Source: Dehalobacter sp. 12DCB1
GTDB lineage: Bacteria; Bacillota; Desulfitobacteriia; Desulfitobacteriales; Syntrophobotulaceae
NCBI RefSeq assembly: GCF_004343605.1
Contig: NZ_POSF01000018.1
Span: 62,001-126,000, forward strand
Direction of reading: 5' to 3'
Length of the DNA stretch: 64,000 bases
Of the stretch, positions 40,834 to 50,982 are shown one piece after another. The notes under the pieces are model-generated. The model saw only the letters and a list, made by a program, of their open reading frames with translations, had not been told where the DNA came from and ran no database searches. Each line of letters opens with the position of its first letter. The stretch's first letter is position 1. A program made the translations under genes and the position numbers.

Positions 40834-41844
40834 TTAACGTCCTAATATCCCCATATCCTCTGTTTCATGTTTTTTGCCTCTCATCATGAGGTTCTCAAGT
40901 GCTTCGCTAGGACTAAGCCCTTCAAACAATACTTTGTAGGCCTGTTCAGTGATCGGCATCGAAATACCGTACTTTTTGCTTAGCTCAAAAGCGACTTTTG
41001 TCGCGCGGACGCCTTCCACGACCATGCCGACTTCCCTCAGGACTTCATCGAGCGGCTTGCCGGCACCCAGTGCCCTTCCTGCCCGCAGGTTCCGACTGTG
41101 CAGGCTTGTGCAGGTCACAATAAGATCCCCTATTCCGGCTAAACCGTAAAAAGTTTCAGTCTGACCGCCCATGGCCACCCCGAGCCGGGTCATTTCAGCA
41201 AGACCCCTGGTCATTAAGGCTGCTTTGGTATTGTCTTTCGGGTTCATCCCATCAAGGATACCGGTACAGAGCGCAATAATATTTTTGAGCGATCCGCCCA
41301 TCTCAACACCGATCATGTCAAGATTTGTGTACACTCTGAATTTCGGAGTCATGATCAGATCCTGAATGATTTCGGCCACTTTGATATCCTTGGCGGCAAC
41401 GGCGACGGCGGTGACAACATCTCTGCCGACTTCCTCAGCATGGCTCGGGCCAGATAATACCGCGATCGGATGGTCCGGCAGTTCTTCCTCAATTACCTGA
41501 GAAAGCCTTAAGCCCGTATTTTCTTCGAGTCCTTTGGCCGTATTGATGATAATGCAGCCGGGTCTTAAGTATGGCTTGATCAGACGTGCACTTTCTCTGA
41601 CCGCGTGGGAAGGTACGCTGATGAAAACGGCTTCCGCATCGATTTCTTTTAAGTCCGTTGTAGGGGTAATCTCGTCCGGCAAAAAGCACCCTGGTAGATA
41701 TTGTGTGTTCTCTTTTTTTCTTTTCATCAACTCAATTTCATCTGAAAAGATCCCGATAAGAGAAACCTTATGCCCTGCCCTGACTAGCAGAAGAGAAATT
41801 GCTGTTCCCCAGCTTCCTGAACCAAATACTGCAATTTTTTTCAC
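40834..41844 (-). CDS. gpsA: Glycerol-3-phosphate dehydrogenase [NAD(P)+]
   Basis: A 336-residue GpsA: Rossmann start KKIAVFGSGSWGTAISLLL, then INTAKGLE, LSGPSHAEEV, VEMGGSLKNIIALCTGI with the catalytic Lys, and GLAGIGDLIVTC. It makes sn-glycerol-3-phosphate for phospholipids. GTG 41844 is used, with GGGGAG eight bases upstream. It follows plsY by five bases, and PlsY uses its product directly, so the pair is a phospholipid entry module. Confidence 0.95.
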   Translation of the reverse strand: MKKIAVFGSGSWGTAISLLLVRAGHKVSLIGIFSDEIELMKRKKENTQYLPGCFLPDEITPTTDLKEIDAEAVFISVPSHAVRESARLIKPYLRPGCIIINTAKGLEENTGLRLSQVIEEELPDHPIAVLSGPSHAEEVGRDVVTAVAVAAKDIKVAEIIQDLIMTPKFRVYTNLDMIGVEMGGSLKNIIALCTGILDGMNPKDNTKAALMTRGLAEMTRLGVAMGGQTETFYGLAGIGDLIVTCTSLHSRNLRAGRALGAGKPLDEVLREVGMVVEGVRATKVAFELSKKYGISMPITEQAYKVLFEGLSPSEALENLMMRGKKHETEDMGILGR

Positions 41845-41849
41845 TTTTT

Positions 41850-42443
41850 TCACTCCCCTTTATTTTTACCAAACTTAGCTTCAGTCCCGTTAAGGATCCT
41901 TTTGATATTGGACTGATGCAGGAAAATCACTGTTGAGGCGCCTAGCAAGGCTAGTACTTTATAAGCAAGCGGCTCCTGAAAAACAAAAGCCATGATAATC
42001 ACAGTAACTGCAGCTAGAATTGATCCCAACGAAACGTACCTGCTTACGAACACAACTAGAATAAAAACCATCAGGGCAACAATCGTTACCTCCGGAATCA
42101 GAACAACAATGACGCCCAACCCGCAGGCAGCGCCTTTACCGGTTCGCTGAAAGCCAAAATACGGATTGAAGCTATGTCCGAGCATCGCAAGCAGACCACC
42201 GGCAATGCCGCCCCAGGGGCCAAAGACTAGCCAGCAAAGGTAAGCTGCAAGGCCTCCTTTAAGCGCATCCGCAGCCAGTACGCCAATTCCCCACAATGGG
42301 CCCAGAACGCGGAAGGTGTTTGTGGCTCCCATATTGCCGCTTCCATGCTTCCGGACATCTATATTTTTGATCTTGCCTGCCAGAAAAGCGGATGGTAAGG
42401 CGCCCAGAAGATAAGCAAGCAAAAAAATCAGATACGCAAACAT
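41850..42443 (-). CDS. plsY: Glycerol-3-phosphate acyltransferase PlsY
   Basis: A 197-residue membrane protein with about five helices. It has YLLGALPSAFLAGK, the GSGNMGATNTFR motif, GHSFNPYFGFQRTGKGAACGLGV and a later SNIKRILNGTE segment, all typical of PlsY. It transfers the acyl group from acyl phosphate to glycerol-3-phosphate. It sits between der and gpsA in the order known from related genomes. GAGGAG precedes the ATG. Confidence 0.95.
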   Translation of the reverse strand: MFAYLIFLLAYLLGALPSAFLAGKIKNIDVRKHGSGNMGATNTFRVLGPLWGIGVLAADALKGGLAAYLCWLVFGPWGGIAGGLLAMLGHSFNPYFGFQRTGKGAACGLGVIVVLIPEVTIVALMVFILVVFVSRYVSLGSILAAVTVIIMAFVFQEPLAYKVLALLGASTVIFLHQSNIKRILNGTEAKFGKNKGE

Positions 42444-42477
42444 AATAACACTTTCTCCTCTTTTCTCTTACTGTCAA

Positions 42478-43809
42478 TTATTGTTTTTCTTCATCTCTTT
42501 TTCGCATGATCATTCTGATTGGTGAACCTTCAAAACCAAAGTTCTTACGCAGCTGATTTTCCAGATAACGCTTATACGAAAAGTGAACAAGCTCCGGATC
42601 ATTCACAAAGAATATAAAGGTCGGGGGCTGAACACTGCTTTGCGTTGCATATAAAATCTTTAACCGTACACCTTTATCCGACGGAGGCGGATTCAGATGC
42701 ACCCATTCCCGGAGCAGATTGTTTAAGGTGCTGGTCGAGATACGCCTGCTGGTCTGCTCCGCAACAAATTCCACCAGATCCATGATCTTGTTGATTCTTT
42801 GGCCTGTCTTGGCCGAAACAAACTGCGTCGGTGCATAAAGGACAAAAGCCAGCTCTTCCCGAATATCTTTTTCATATTTATTGATGGTTTTCTCATCTTT
42901 GATCACAAGATCCCATTTATTGATAACGAGGATGAGACCTTTTCCTGCTTCATGTGCATAGCCGACAATTTTCTTGTCCTGGTCTGTTACGCCTTCGATG
43001 GCATTGATCACCATCAGTACGACATCCGACCTGTCCACAGCCCGGAAAGAGCGCACCACGCTGTAGTTTTCCGTGACTTCGGAGATTTTTTTCTTGCGCC
43101 TGATGCCGGCCGTGTCGATTAATACATAATTTCTGTCTTCATAGGTAAATGGGGTATCAATTGCATCCCGGGTTGTCCCTGGTATGTCACTGACAATGAC
43201 CCGTTCCTCCCCAAGCAGCATATTGACAATCGATGATTTGCCGACATTCGGTCTGCCAATCACGGCGATTTTAACCACATCCGGGTCATAGTCGGCCTCG
43301 GCATCTTCCGGCAGGACCGAAATAAGCGTATCGAGGAGATCCCCGGTATTCATGCCGTGAACGGCCGAAACCGGAATCGCATCACCGAAGCCCAGCGGCA
43401 GAAATTCATGGGCCTCTGCCTCAAACCTGTTAAATTTTTCTACTTTATTCGCGACCAGCAATACCGGTTTGCTCGATTTTCGCAGATATCTGGCGATCTG
43501 CTGATCATCCGGCGTAATTCCGGATTTGGCATCGACAAGAAACATGATAACATCAGCTTCATCGACTGCGATTTCGGCCTGCTGTTTCATCTTCGATGAA
43601 AGCGGTGTCGTTTCATCTTTAAATTCTATGCCGCCGGTATCAATCAGCGTAAATTTTCTGCCAAGCCATTCAGCATCAAAATATAACCGGTCCCTTGTTA
43701 CCCCGGAGGTATTTTCAACGATGGCCACCAAGCCGCCGACAATTCTGTTAAACAGCGTCGATTTCCCGACATTCGGACGCCCAACAATTGCTACCACAGG
43801 TTTACTCAC
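42478..43809 (-). CDS. der: GTPase Der (EngA)
   Basis: A 443-residue double GTPase. G domain 1 starts [18 protein letters not shown], with DTGGIE; G domain 2 has [46 protein letters not shown] and NKWDLV. A KH-like C-terminal domain ends the protein. Der matures the 50S ribosomal subunit. GTG 43809 with GGAGG eight bases upstream is chosen over a TTG five codons earlier. It overlaps the end of the DUF512 gene by eight bases. Confidence 0.96.
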   Translation of the reverse strand: MSKPVVAIVGRPNVGKSTLFNRIVGGLVAIVENTSGVTRDRLYFDAEWLGRKFTLIDTGGIEFKDETTPLSSKMKQQAEIAVDEADVIMFLVDAKSGITPDDQQIARYLRKSSKPVLLVANKVEKFNRFEAEAHEFLPLGFGDAIPVSAVHGMNTGDLLDTLISVLPEDAEADYDPDVVKIAVIGRPNVGKSSIVNMLLGEERVIVSDIPGTTRDAIDTPFTYEDRNYVLIDTAGIRRKKKISEVTENYSVVRSFRAVDRSDVVLMVINAIEGVTDQDKKIVGYAHEAGKGLILVINKWDLVIKDEKTINKYEKDIREELAFVLYAPTQFVSAKTGQRINKIMDLVEFVAEQTSRRISTSTLNNLLREWVHLNPPPSDKGVRLKILYATQSSVQPPTFIFFVNDPELVHFSYKRYLENQLRKNFGFEGSPIRMIMRKRDEEKQ

Positions 43810-45139
43810 TTTCCGAACCTCCAATCGTTATCCCTAAAAGTCCTTCTATAAAAGACTGACCATCATTTTCCACAACTACCGCTATACCATTGACCTGTTT
43901 GGTCAGCCATCGGACATCATATCCATCGAGGAATACTTCTTCACCGGCCCTCAGCATCACTCGCGACAGTAAGAAATACTCTCCCTGCAGGTCACCCAGT
44001 TGTGCTGCGATGTCCTGAGCCGTAAGCAGCCCTGCAACGGTCACCGTGGTTCCAAAAAAAGTGTTGGCAATCTCATGTACAGTAATATGCAGGCCTTGAA
44101 CTGCAGGCAGCTCTGCGATCCTGGACCGGAAATAGGCCGCTGCCGATACCCCGGTAACTATGTGTATCTTTCTTTCCTGAATCCGCTCTGGCAGGTCACC
44201 AATGCACATCTGGATTTCATCCTGAAACTTTCGGGCCATGCCAATGCCGTTTTCAAGTTGGGGAAAATCGTCATATTCAGGATGTGGCGGAAAATCTCTG
44301 CTAGCAAGCATATAAAATTCATCAGAAAAATAAACAAGGTTTTGACCGGTCCGTTTTCGGTATTTCTTCTGCCATTCTATTCCATGTTCCAAGACTTCCC
44401 TTGCCGCTTCCGGCGTTACGATCCGAAGTTCCGGCAGTCTATCTCTGTACTTTGTTAATCCAACCGGAACAATGCCAATGGACTGGACCTGCGGGAAAAA
44501 GGCCGCAAGGTTCTCTACAGTTTCTTGCAAAACCTCCCGATCATTATATCCAGGAACCAAAACGATCTGCGTATGCAGAACAAGACCGGCTTCGGCAAGT
44601 CTATTGATTTGCTCAGCCAGTTTCCCGGCCTGCCTGTTTCTCATCAGTTTCTCCCTGACAGCGGGATTCCATGCATGAACAGAGATATACAAAGGGCTCA
44701 GATGCATGTCAATAATTCTCTGAAAATCCTTATCTGCCAGGTTAGACAAGGTGATATAGCTTCCCTGGTTCACTGACATCCGATAATCATCATCCAGGTC
44801 GTATAGTGACGCTCTCATCCCGGTAGGCATCTGCCGGACAAAGCAGAAAACACAGTTATTCCGACACTTCATCAGTCCATCCCGGCCAACACTGCTGACT
44901 TCTATGCCAAGCAGTTCCTCCGGTTCCTTGACAATCTCCAATTCCCAGATCTCTTTATTCTTCTTCTGAATGATCAATGTAAATTCTTCTTCAGCCGTCC
45001 AATACTGCAAATCCAAAATATCCTGAATATTGTGCTGATCCACCTGGAGAATCTCATCTCCGGGTTCGATCTCCATCTCAGCAGCAATACTGTTTTTCAT
45101 AACAGCAGATACCTTCAACCCATCGGGCATTTTTCCCAT
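43802..45139 (-). CDS. DUF512/PDZ radical SAM protein (TIGR03279 type)
   Basis: The 445-residue protein has an N-terminal PDZ-like segment ([18 protein letters not shown], about 16-35), a radical-SAM-like cluster motif [14 protein letters not shown] near 92-105, a central TIM-barrel-like part and the DUF512 C-terminus. It is conserved immediately upstream of der in many Firmicutes, but no activity is known. The overlap with der suggests a link to ribosome maturation. ATG 45139 is used; the ATG three codons later is also possible. Confidence 0.88.
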   Translation of the reverse strand: MGKMPDGLKVSAVMKNSIAAEMEIEPGDEILQVDQHNIQDILDLQYWTAEEEFTLIIQKKNKEIWELEIVKEPEELLGIEVSSVGRDGLMKCRNNCVFCFVRQMPTGMRASLYDLDDDYRMSVNQGSYITLSNLADKDFQRIIDMHLSPLYISVHAWNPAVREKLMRNRQAGKLAEQINRLAEAGLVLHTQIVLVPGYNDREVLQETVENLAAFFPQVQSIGIVPVGLTKYRDRLPELRIVTPEAAREVLEHGIEWQKKYRKRTGQNLVYFSDEFYMLASRDFPPHPEYDDFPQLENGIGMARKFQDEIQMCIGDLPERIQERKIHIVTGVSAAAYFRSRIAELPAVQGLHITVHEIANTFFGTTVTVAGLLTAQDIAAQLGDLQGEYFLLSRVMLRAGEEVFLDGYDVRWLTKQVNGIAVVVENDGQSFIEGLLGITIGGSESE

Positions 45140-45264
45140 CCTTTTCCAACGTAAAATGCTTTAGTACTTGGTTAACCTTTTCATTATACTATGAAGGCGG
45201 TTATAAAGGTACTCGTACATCTACCACTCGCATAGAAAACATAAATAACCTTATTATCAGTCTG

Positions 45265-46383
45265 CTAACTGCTTCGCAGCAGATTATTCTGTCGGAAGCG
45301 TGAAATATTCAGTAAAATACCTATTTCAAACATGGTTACAAGCAAAGAGCTTCCTCCATAGGAAATCAGAGGTAGGGTGATTCCTGTTACTGGGAAAAGA
45401 CCGGTCACAACACAAAGATTAATCACGGTTTGAATGCCCAGGATCGTTGTGATCCCAAATCCGAGCATCCGTCCGAATCCATCCGGACATTGCCGTGATA
45501 TGGCATAGCCGCGCCCAATGAGTACGATGAAACACAAAAGCATGAGCGAAGTCCCGAAGAAACCAAATTCCTGTCCGATCACGGCAAAAATAGTATCCGT
45601 ATAATTTTCAGGCAAAAAACCCAGTCCCTCACTGCTTCTTCCGATCCCGATGCCGAGCAGCCCGCCAGAACCGAAGGCAATCTGGGCATTAATTTGCTGA
45701 TAGCCAAATGATGTTGCATATTCCCAAGGATCCAGCCATCCCAATATTCTGTTCCACTGGTATTCTTCTCCTTTAACCAGAAAAAATCCTGGGATGCCAA
45801 TCAGTGGAATCGCAGCCAGGAAATAGCCCGTCGGGAGCTCCGTCATCAGCATCATAAACACTCCTGCTCCCAGGATGACAATCGCAGTGCCAAGGTCAGG
45901 CTGCTTATAAACGAGCAGACAAATGACGCCAAGCACACCCACCGGCATGAAGATATCCTTAAATTTTTTAACCGGGTAGCGGCTAAGGATATAAGCAAAG
46001 AAGAGGACAATGGCCAGTTTTGCGATTTCTGACGGCTGTACGGACATCCCGAAAATATCCAGCCAGCGAGCCGAACCTTTCTTTGTACTTGACAGGCTGC
46101 TGAATTCGACCATCAAGAGCAGGATGACACTGACGAGTATACTGATCCCAGATACCTTTCGAAAGGCCTTCAAAGGGAGGTAAACAGCTACCGCGGCTGC
46201 AAAGATTCCTAACCCTACCCACTGTAACTGCCTAAAAAACAAATAATAGGAATTATTTTTATTCTCATAAGAAAAAGAGGAGCCGGCACTTAAAACCATA
46301 ATCAGACCAACTGCCAAAATGATTACCGCAGAAAATAACAGAATAAAGTCAGGATTTTTTGTTTTTATCTTCTGAGCAGCCAT
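45265..46383 (-). CDS. ftsW: FtsW/RodA/SpoVE family lipid II polymerase
   Basis: A 372-residue SEDS protein with about ten helices. It has FSAVIILAVGLIMVLSAGS, SARWLDIFGMSVQPSEIAKLAIVLFFAYILSR, PDLGTAIVILG and the C-terminal TGITLPLISYGGSSLL motif. SEDS proteins are peptidoglycan glycosyltransferases. FtsW, RodA and the sporulation SpoVE cannot be told apart here. ATG 46383 has GGAGG seven bases upstream. No division genes are adjacent, which fits a SpoVE-like or accessory copy. Confidence 0.9.
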   Translation of the reverse strand: MAAQKIKTKNPDFILLFSAVIILAVGLIMVLSAGSSFSYENKNNSYYLFFRQLQWVGLGIFAAAVAVYLPLKAFRKVSGISILVSVILLLMVEFSSLSSTKKGSARWLDIFGMSVQPSEIAKLAIVLFFAYILSRYPVKKFKDIFMPVGVLGVICLLVYKQPDLGTAIVILGAGVFMMLMTELPTGYFLAAIPLIGIPGFFLVKGEEYQWNRILGWLDPWEYATSFGYQQINAQIAFGSGGLLGIGIGRSSEGLGFLPENYTDTIFAVIGQEFGFFGTSLMLLCFIVLIGRGYAISRQCPDGFGRMLGFGITTILGIQTVINLCVVTGLFPVTGITLPLISYGGSSLLVTMFEIGILLNISRFRQNNLLRSS

Positions 46384-46420
46384 CTTTTGACCTCCTGTTG
46401 CATTAATTCCGTCCGAAGTG

Positions 46421-46456
46421 AAATGACTTCTTGCCAATCAAAGCAAGAAGCCATTT
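46421..46456 (-). terminator. Hairpin between ispH-S1 and ftsW
   Basis: AAATGaCTTCTTGC and GCAAGAAGcCATTT pair over 14 bases with one mismatch. T-run is weak on the minus strand; it may attenuate rather than stop. Confidence 0.55.
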
Positions 46457-46471
46457 GATGCATCCATTTTA

Positions 46472-48511
46472 TCAAAGTATGTCCCCGTCTGTATCCGGTA
46501 TATTTCCAATTTTTTCGCCAATCGTAACTTCAGGTATATCCGGCAGATTTACCAAATCCTGATGGGCACTGGCTTCGCTGGCTTCCGTAAGCAGTTCCCG
46601 GATACTCAGGCTGATTTTTTTATCTTCCGGTTTAAAATCGATGACTTTCGCTGTAATCTCCTGTCCGACCTGAACAACATCCTGTACTTTTATGACCCTG
46701 TGGTCGGCCAGCTGGGAAATATGCACCAACGCATCAACCCCGTCCTCCAGTTCTACAAAAGCACCAAAAGGTGCGATTCTGACGACTTTGCCGTGTACGA
46801 TAGATCCCACAGTATATTTTTCAGCAGCAGCAGACCATGGATTGGTTTTAAGCTGTTTTAATCCGAGGGAAATCCTGCCTTTTTGAGCATCAATCGCTAA
46901 GACCTGAACTTCAACTTCATCACCGATATTCACGATCTCCGACGGGTGTTTTACTCTGGAGAAAGCCATATCCGAGATATGTAGTAGCCCGTCCATACCG
47001 CCAAGATCAACAAACGCACCAAAATCGGCCAAGCGGCGAACTGTTCCCTTTACGATATCACCTTCTTTAATCGTCTCCATAAGTTTTTCTTTTTTACTTT
47101 CCTGCTCTTCTGCTAAAATAACCTTTTGGGAAAGGACCAGTTTCTTCTTGTATTCATCATACTCGATGACTCTTAAACGAAGTGTTTTCCCGATATACTT
47201 TTCAAGATTGTCTACAAAGCCGGTTTCAACCTGAGAAGCAGGCACAAAGCCTCTCATTCCGAGGTCGACCAGAAGTCCGCCTTTGACCGCTTCCGTAACG
47301 ACTGCCTGAACTTCTTCCTTTGATTCGGCAAGGTGGGCCAACTGTTCCTTCGCTTCAACCTCATTGGCCCGTTTACGGGATAAAACGGGGTAGCCTTCCT
47401 GGTTTTCGACACGCATGACCATCACCGAAATCGTATCACCGATTTTAACGAGATCATGAATATTCGAAACCTTGGTAGCGGAAAGTTCCTCAAAAGGAAT
47501 CATGCCTTCCGATTTCCAGGCAATATCCACAAAGACCTCATCGCCTGTTATTTTTACGACGGTTCCTTTGACAATCGCGCCCCGATAAAGTTTGGGTAGC
47601 CCCTGATCAAAATTTTCCATCATGTTTTCTTCATCATAAACCGTCTTCACAGCGCTTTCCTCAGCCTCTTGGATCTGTGTTTTTTCCATAAACTCCGACA
47701 TTTTATTGCAAACCTCCTCGATAATCCAATCCGGTGTGGAAGCTCCTGCTGTCAAGCCGACATTTCTCGCATCCGTAAACCAGATCTCCAGTAATTCTTC
47801 GGCTGTTTCTATACAGTATGTTTTCGTTTTTCCACTGCAGATCGATCCCAGTTTCCGTGTATTGGAACTACTCAACCCCCCCACGACAATCATCACATCC
47901 ACTTTTTCGGCCAATTCACTAGCTGAGGCCTGGCGTTCTTCCGTCGCCGCGCAGATCGTATTTTGGACGATTAGTTCCCCAGTATGTTTTTTTAACTCTT
48001 CAACAACTGTAAAAAAATGACTTTTCTGCTGTGTTGTTTGGGCCAAAACTGTAATTCTTGGGTGGTATGGCAAATCTTCAGCCTCGGCCAGCGTCTCTAT
48101 GGCGAGAGCATTACTTCCTGCCCATCCTAGGATCCCTTTAACTTCCGGATGGCTTTTGTCACCGACAACAATGACAAAACTGTTTGCTGATGAGCTGGCA
48201 GCCATTCTTTGCGCTTTTTGGACATAAGGACACGTTGCATCAATAATGGTAATTCCGCGTTCCTTTGCCTGCGCATACGTTTCCGGAGGAACACCATGCG
48301 ACCTGATTACAAGCTGTTGACCCATTTTGGCCTCATTAACAGAGTGAATGACTTCCAAACCTTTCTCAGCTAAATAATCAACAACTTGCTGATTGTGGAT
48401 GAGCGGTCCTAAAGATGCAGTCAATCCGGTGCCAGCAGCTTTTTCAGCCAATTCAATCGCCCGTTTGACTCCAAAACAGAAACCTGCTTTTGCCGCTCGC
48501 TGAATCATCAA
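46472..48511 (-). CDS. ispH: Fused IspH (HMBPP reductase) and ribosomal protein S1
   Basis: A 679-residue two-part protein. Residues about 1-280 are IspH, with AGFCFGVKRAIELA (Cys12), IRSHGVP, DATCPYV, TICAATEERQ and GLSSSNTRKL giving the three cluster cysteines. About 310-650 hold four S1 RNA-binding repeats, including GDIVKGTVRRLADFGAFVDLGG and GKVVRIAPFGAFVELEDGVDALVHIS. IspH completes the MEP isoprenoid pathway; S1 helps mRNA bind ribosomes. The fusion is known in Clostridia. TTG start with GGAGG at nine bases. Confidence 0.95.
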   Translation of the reverse strand: MMIQRAAKAGFCFGVKRAIELAEKAAGTGLTASLGPLIHNQQVVDYLAEKGLEVIHSVNEAKMGQQLVIRSHGVPPETYAQAKERGITIIDATCPYVQKAQRMAASSSANSFVIVVGDKSHPEVKGILGWAGSNALAIETLAEAEDLPYHPRITVLAQTTQQKSHFFTVVEELKKHTGELIVQNTICAATEERQASASELAEKVDVMIVVGGLSSSNTRKLGSICSGKTKTYCIETAEELLEIWFTDARNVGLTAGASTPDWIIEEVCNKMSEFMEKTQIQEAEESAVKTVYDEENMMENFDQGLPKLYRGAIVKGTVVKITGDEVFVDIAWKSEGMIPFEELSATKVSNIHDLVKIGDTISVMVMRVENQEGYPVLSRKRANEVEAKEQLAHLAESKEEVQAVVTEAVKGGLLVDLGMRGFVPASQVETGFVDNLEKYIGKTLRLRVIEYDEYKKKLVLSQKVILAEEQESKKEKLMETIKEGDIVKGTVRRLADFGAFVDLGGMDGLLHISDMAFSRVKHPSEIVNIGDEVEVQVLAIDAQKGRISLGLKQLKTNPWSAAAEKYTVGSIVHGKVVRIAPFGAFVELEDGVDALVHISQLADHRVIKVQDVVQVGQEITAKVIDFKPEDKKISLSIRELLTEASEASAHQDLVNLPDIPEVTIGEKIGNIPDTDGDIL

Positions 48512-48599
48512 CCAAACTGCCCTCCTTTTATGCCTATCTCGTTTATTTCGCTGAGAAAAACAAAATTCCTCCTAGCACTTTATTAACCTTCGATCATTT

Positions 48600-49181
48600 T
48601 TACATTTCATTCACAACATCCATGATTTTATTGGCGAGCCATTCCCTACGGTTTTCAATCTTTTCTGGGATTTCAAGATTATCGGCATAAAATGGCTTAC
48701 CAATAATTATCCCTATCTTACCCCTTCTTTGGTTTAATAATCCTTTGGCTCCATAGACCTTAACCGGCAAAATCGGCGCATGGCTTTTGTTAATAATTAA
48801 TACAATCCCTGCCATGGCTTCCTGAATGTCACCGGTTTTGGACCGGGTACCTTCCGGAAATATCCCCAAAATTTTTCCTTCTTTTAGCAGCCTGACCGAT
48901 TTTCGAAATGCCCCGATATCACCCTGCCCCCGTTTAACCGGAAAAGTACCAAGGCCATGCAGAATTTGCCCTAACAGTGGTATCGAGAAAAGCTCCTCTT
49001 TTGCCATGAAATATACCTGTCTTGGCATCGAACAGCCAACAATAATTGGATCCCAAAGGCTTATATGATTGCACGCAATAATCACAGGTCCTTCTACTGG
49101 AAAATTTTCCAGACCTGTTATCCTGCATCCTTTGATTTTCAGAACAAGGGTCATGATTCCCTTAGCCAATGAATACAGCAT
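48600..49181 (-). CDS. plsC: 1-acyl-sn-glycerol-3-phosphate acyltransferase
   Basis: A 193-residue PlsC. It has the acyltransferase box NHISLWDP (HX4D), PRQVYFMAKEELFSIP, GTFPVKRGQGDIGAFRKSVRLLKEG and FPEGTRSKTG. It makes phosphatidic acid from lysophosphatidic acid. ATG 49181 is used because GGGAGGG, at the end of the cmk frame, lies eight bases upstream; translation is probably coupled to cmk. The order cmk-plsC-ispH/S1 is common in Firmicutes. Confidence 0.95.
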   Translation of the reverse strand: MLYSLAKGIMTLVLKIKGCRITGLENFPVEGPVIIACNHISLWDPIIVGCSMPRQVYFMAKEELFSIPLLGQILHGLGTFPVKRGQGDIGAFRKSVRLLKEGKILGIFPEGTRSKTGDIQEAMAGIVLIINKSHAPILPVKVYGAKGLLNQRRGKIGIIIGKPFYADNLEIPEKIENRREWLANKIMDVVNEM

Positions 49182-49185
49182 CACT

Positions 49186-49863
49186 TTAGCCCTCCCTGAT
49201 AATTCTAATGATCTTGGTAACAACTTCATCAATCGTTAAACCTGTCGTATCGAGGATCACCGCGTCCTTAGCGGGCTTCAGCGGTGCAAATTTTCTCTGG
49301 GAGTCTGCTGCATCTCGTTTCTCAATATCTAAGCGTACTTCTTCCAAAGATACCTCCTTACCCTCTTGGATATTCTCAAGGTATCTCCGGCGTGCGCGTT
49401 CGGAAGCCGAAGCCGTCAAAAAAATCTTAATTCCGGCATCCGGCAGGACGTATGTGCCGATATCCCTGCCATCCATCACTAGATTGCCCTTTAGTGCTTC
49501 CTGACGCTGAAGTTCAACCAGTCGGTCACGGACCCCGGGATAAGATGCAATCAGCGATACGGCTCTACTTACCTCAATATCCCGGATTTTAGCAGTAACA
49601 TCTTCACCGTCGCAGAATACGGCTTGACGGTCATTATGGCTTAACTGAATGTCAATGATCCGGGCAAGGTCTGTTACTGCTTTTTCATCCTGAACGGAAA
49701 TTCCTGAAGCAAGGGCTTTATAAGCTACAGTTCGATACATCGCACCTGTATCAAGATAATACAAGCCAAGTTTGTCAGCAACGACTCTCGCAATGGTACT
49801 TTTTCCTGCCCCGGCGGGACCGTCAATCGCCACCTGCAAATGACTTTCACGCAAATGTTCCAA
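49186..49863 (-). CDS. cmk: Cytidylate kinase
   Basis: A 225-residue CMP/dCMP kinase with P-loop QVAIDGPAGAGKSTIARVVA, YYLDTGAMYRTVAYKAL, MDGRDIGTYVLPDAGIKIFLTASASERARRR and DSQRKFAPLKPAKDAVILDTTGL. The TTG at 49863, seven bases after GGAG, gives the usual length; the open frame runs further upstream without support. It phosphorylates CMP made from RNA and lipid turnover. The next gene, plsC, starts four bases after its stop. Confidence 0.94.
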   Translation of the reverse strand: MEHLRESHLQVAIDGPAGAGKSTIARVVADKLGLYYLDTGAMYRTVAYKALASGISVQDEKAVTDLARIIDIQLSHNDRQAVFCDGEDVTAKIRDIEVSRAVSLIASYPGVRDRLVELQRQEALKGNLVMDGRDIGTYVLPDAGIKIFLTASASERARRRYLENIQEGKEVSLEEVRLDIEKRDAADSQRKFAPLKPAKDAVILDTTGLTIDEVVTKIIRIIREG

Positions 49864-49963
49864 AACGATGCTCCAATCAAAAATCTTAATTTGCGCGCTA
49901 TTTCGAAGCTCGCGTCTGCCAAAATTATACCACAGCAAAATGATCGCTTACAATTCACTTTAT

Positions 49964-50626
49964 TTAAGATACGGAAACCCCGATAACCGCCAGTAAGTTA
50001 TTCAGCGCATGAAGCCCGATTGCCGGATAAATCGAATTATGTTTGGTATATAAAAAACCAAGTCCGATTCCGAGAACCAACTTCGGAATGAAGCCGGTCA
50101 AATCAAAATGCAGCGCTGAAAAAATACAGGCACTGATTATAATCGCCGTCCATTTGCCAGAATAATTCCGTAAACAGCCGAGCAGTACTCCCCGGAACAG
50201 TGTTTCCTCAATAAAAGGAACAATAACGGCGATCAGAAAAATGTTCGCAATTAACATGGGAATTGTTGGGTTCTGCAGGAGCTTTACCAGTTCATTCTCT
50301 GCCGCCATCTGGCCTGAATAATACAGAAGTACCATGTAGATCATATTAATCAGCCAGGCCAAAAAACAGATTCTAAATACATCAATAAGGGCTGAAGTAA
50401 TACTGATCCTTCTCCAGCCCAGGTCATTCAGGGAAAGCCTATTTTTGAGCGTAATCAGTATAATCAAAATAACAAACAGGGTATTCGAAGCAATCATTGA
50501 AAGATAATAGGTCGTTTGGATTTCAGGAATAATCTGATAGATAGAATAACTGACGAATGGCATCAGTAAAAAAACAGCTGCCACACCGATTATAAAATAA
50601 GCCAAGACCTTGAAATTTAACTTCAT
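49964..50626 (-). CDS. CPBP-family intramembrane metalloprotease
   Basis: A 220-residue membrane protein with about six helices. The three conserved motifs of the CPBP (Abi/Rce1-like) family are EETLFRGVLLGCLR, ALHFDLTG and LHALNN. Bacterial members cleave or process small membrane-associated peptides and are sometimes linked to bacteriocin immunity. No bacteriocin gene is nearby. The small membrane gene at 50737 is divergent, so the target is unknown. Confidence 0.9.
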   Translation of the reverse strand: MKLNFKVLAYFIIGVAAVFLLMPFVSYSIYQIIPEIQTTYYLSMIASNTLFVILIILITLKNRLSLNDLGWRRISITSALIDVFRICFLAWLINMIYMVLLYYSGQMAAENELVKLLQNPTIPMLIANIFLIAVIVPFIEETLFRGVLLGCLRNYSGKWTAIIISACIFSALHFDLTGFIPKLVLGIGLGFLYTKHNSIYPAIGLHALNNLLAVIGVSVS

Positions 50627-50736
50627 ATTCCATCCTCTGCAATTACATAAATTATCCTAGATTATTTTTTTCAGATCTATACATAATAAATTCAAATGAG
50701 TTACACCAGAAATATACAGCAAAAGGAGGCTTTCAG

Positions 50737-50913
50737 ATGTTATATTCCAAAAAAACGGATCATAGCTTGCTGTTCATGGGTTCTGCCATGGTGGGGGGAT
50801 TTTTGCTGGGTTACACGTATAAAAGATATGGCAAAAAAATAGAAAAACACATCCATAAGTTTTGGCAAAAAGATTCGAATGATGATATGTTCGCAGCACA
50901 AAGCGAAATCTGA
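50737..50913 (+). CDS. Small membrane protein, 58 residues
   Basis: A frame starting MLYSKKTDHSLLFMGSAMVGG has one hydrophobic segment (about 10-24) and a basic helix with YKRYGKKIEKHIHKF, ending in an acidic tail. AAAAGGAGG lies seven bases before the ATG and an intrinsic terminator follows, so this is a complete gene. The pattern of a short anchor and basic helix recalls YtxH-type general-stress proteins, but the match is weak. Confidence 0.7.
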   Translation: MLYSKKTDHSLLFMGSAMVGGFLLGYTYKRYGKKIEKHIHKFWQKDSNDDMFAAQSEI

Positions 50914-50954
50914 ATCAGCGTTTATCGCCTCTTATCTTTATTTGCTAACACTCT

Positions 50955-50982
50955 GCTCCTTAATCGGAGCCTTTTTTATTTT
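50955..50982 (+). terminator. Terminator of the 58-residue gene
   Basis: GCTCC-TTAATC-GGAGC followed by CTTTTTTATTTTT on the plus strand, ending where the converging hutP gene stops. Confidence 0.8.

Noticed and set aside
44000-44458. Plus-strand 152-codon open frame
   Set aside because: It is antisense to the DUF512 radical SAM gene, has no ribosome site and no recognisable motif; the minus-strand frame has clear conserved motifs.
46472-48511. Missing stop between ispH and S1 as a sequencing error
   Set aside because: IspH-S1 fusions are known in Clostridia and the linker is an intact acidic in-frame stretch.
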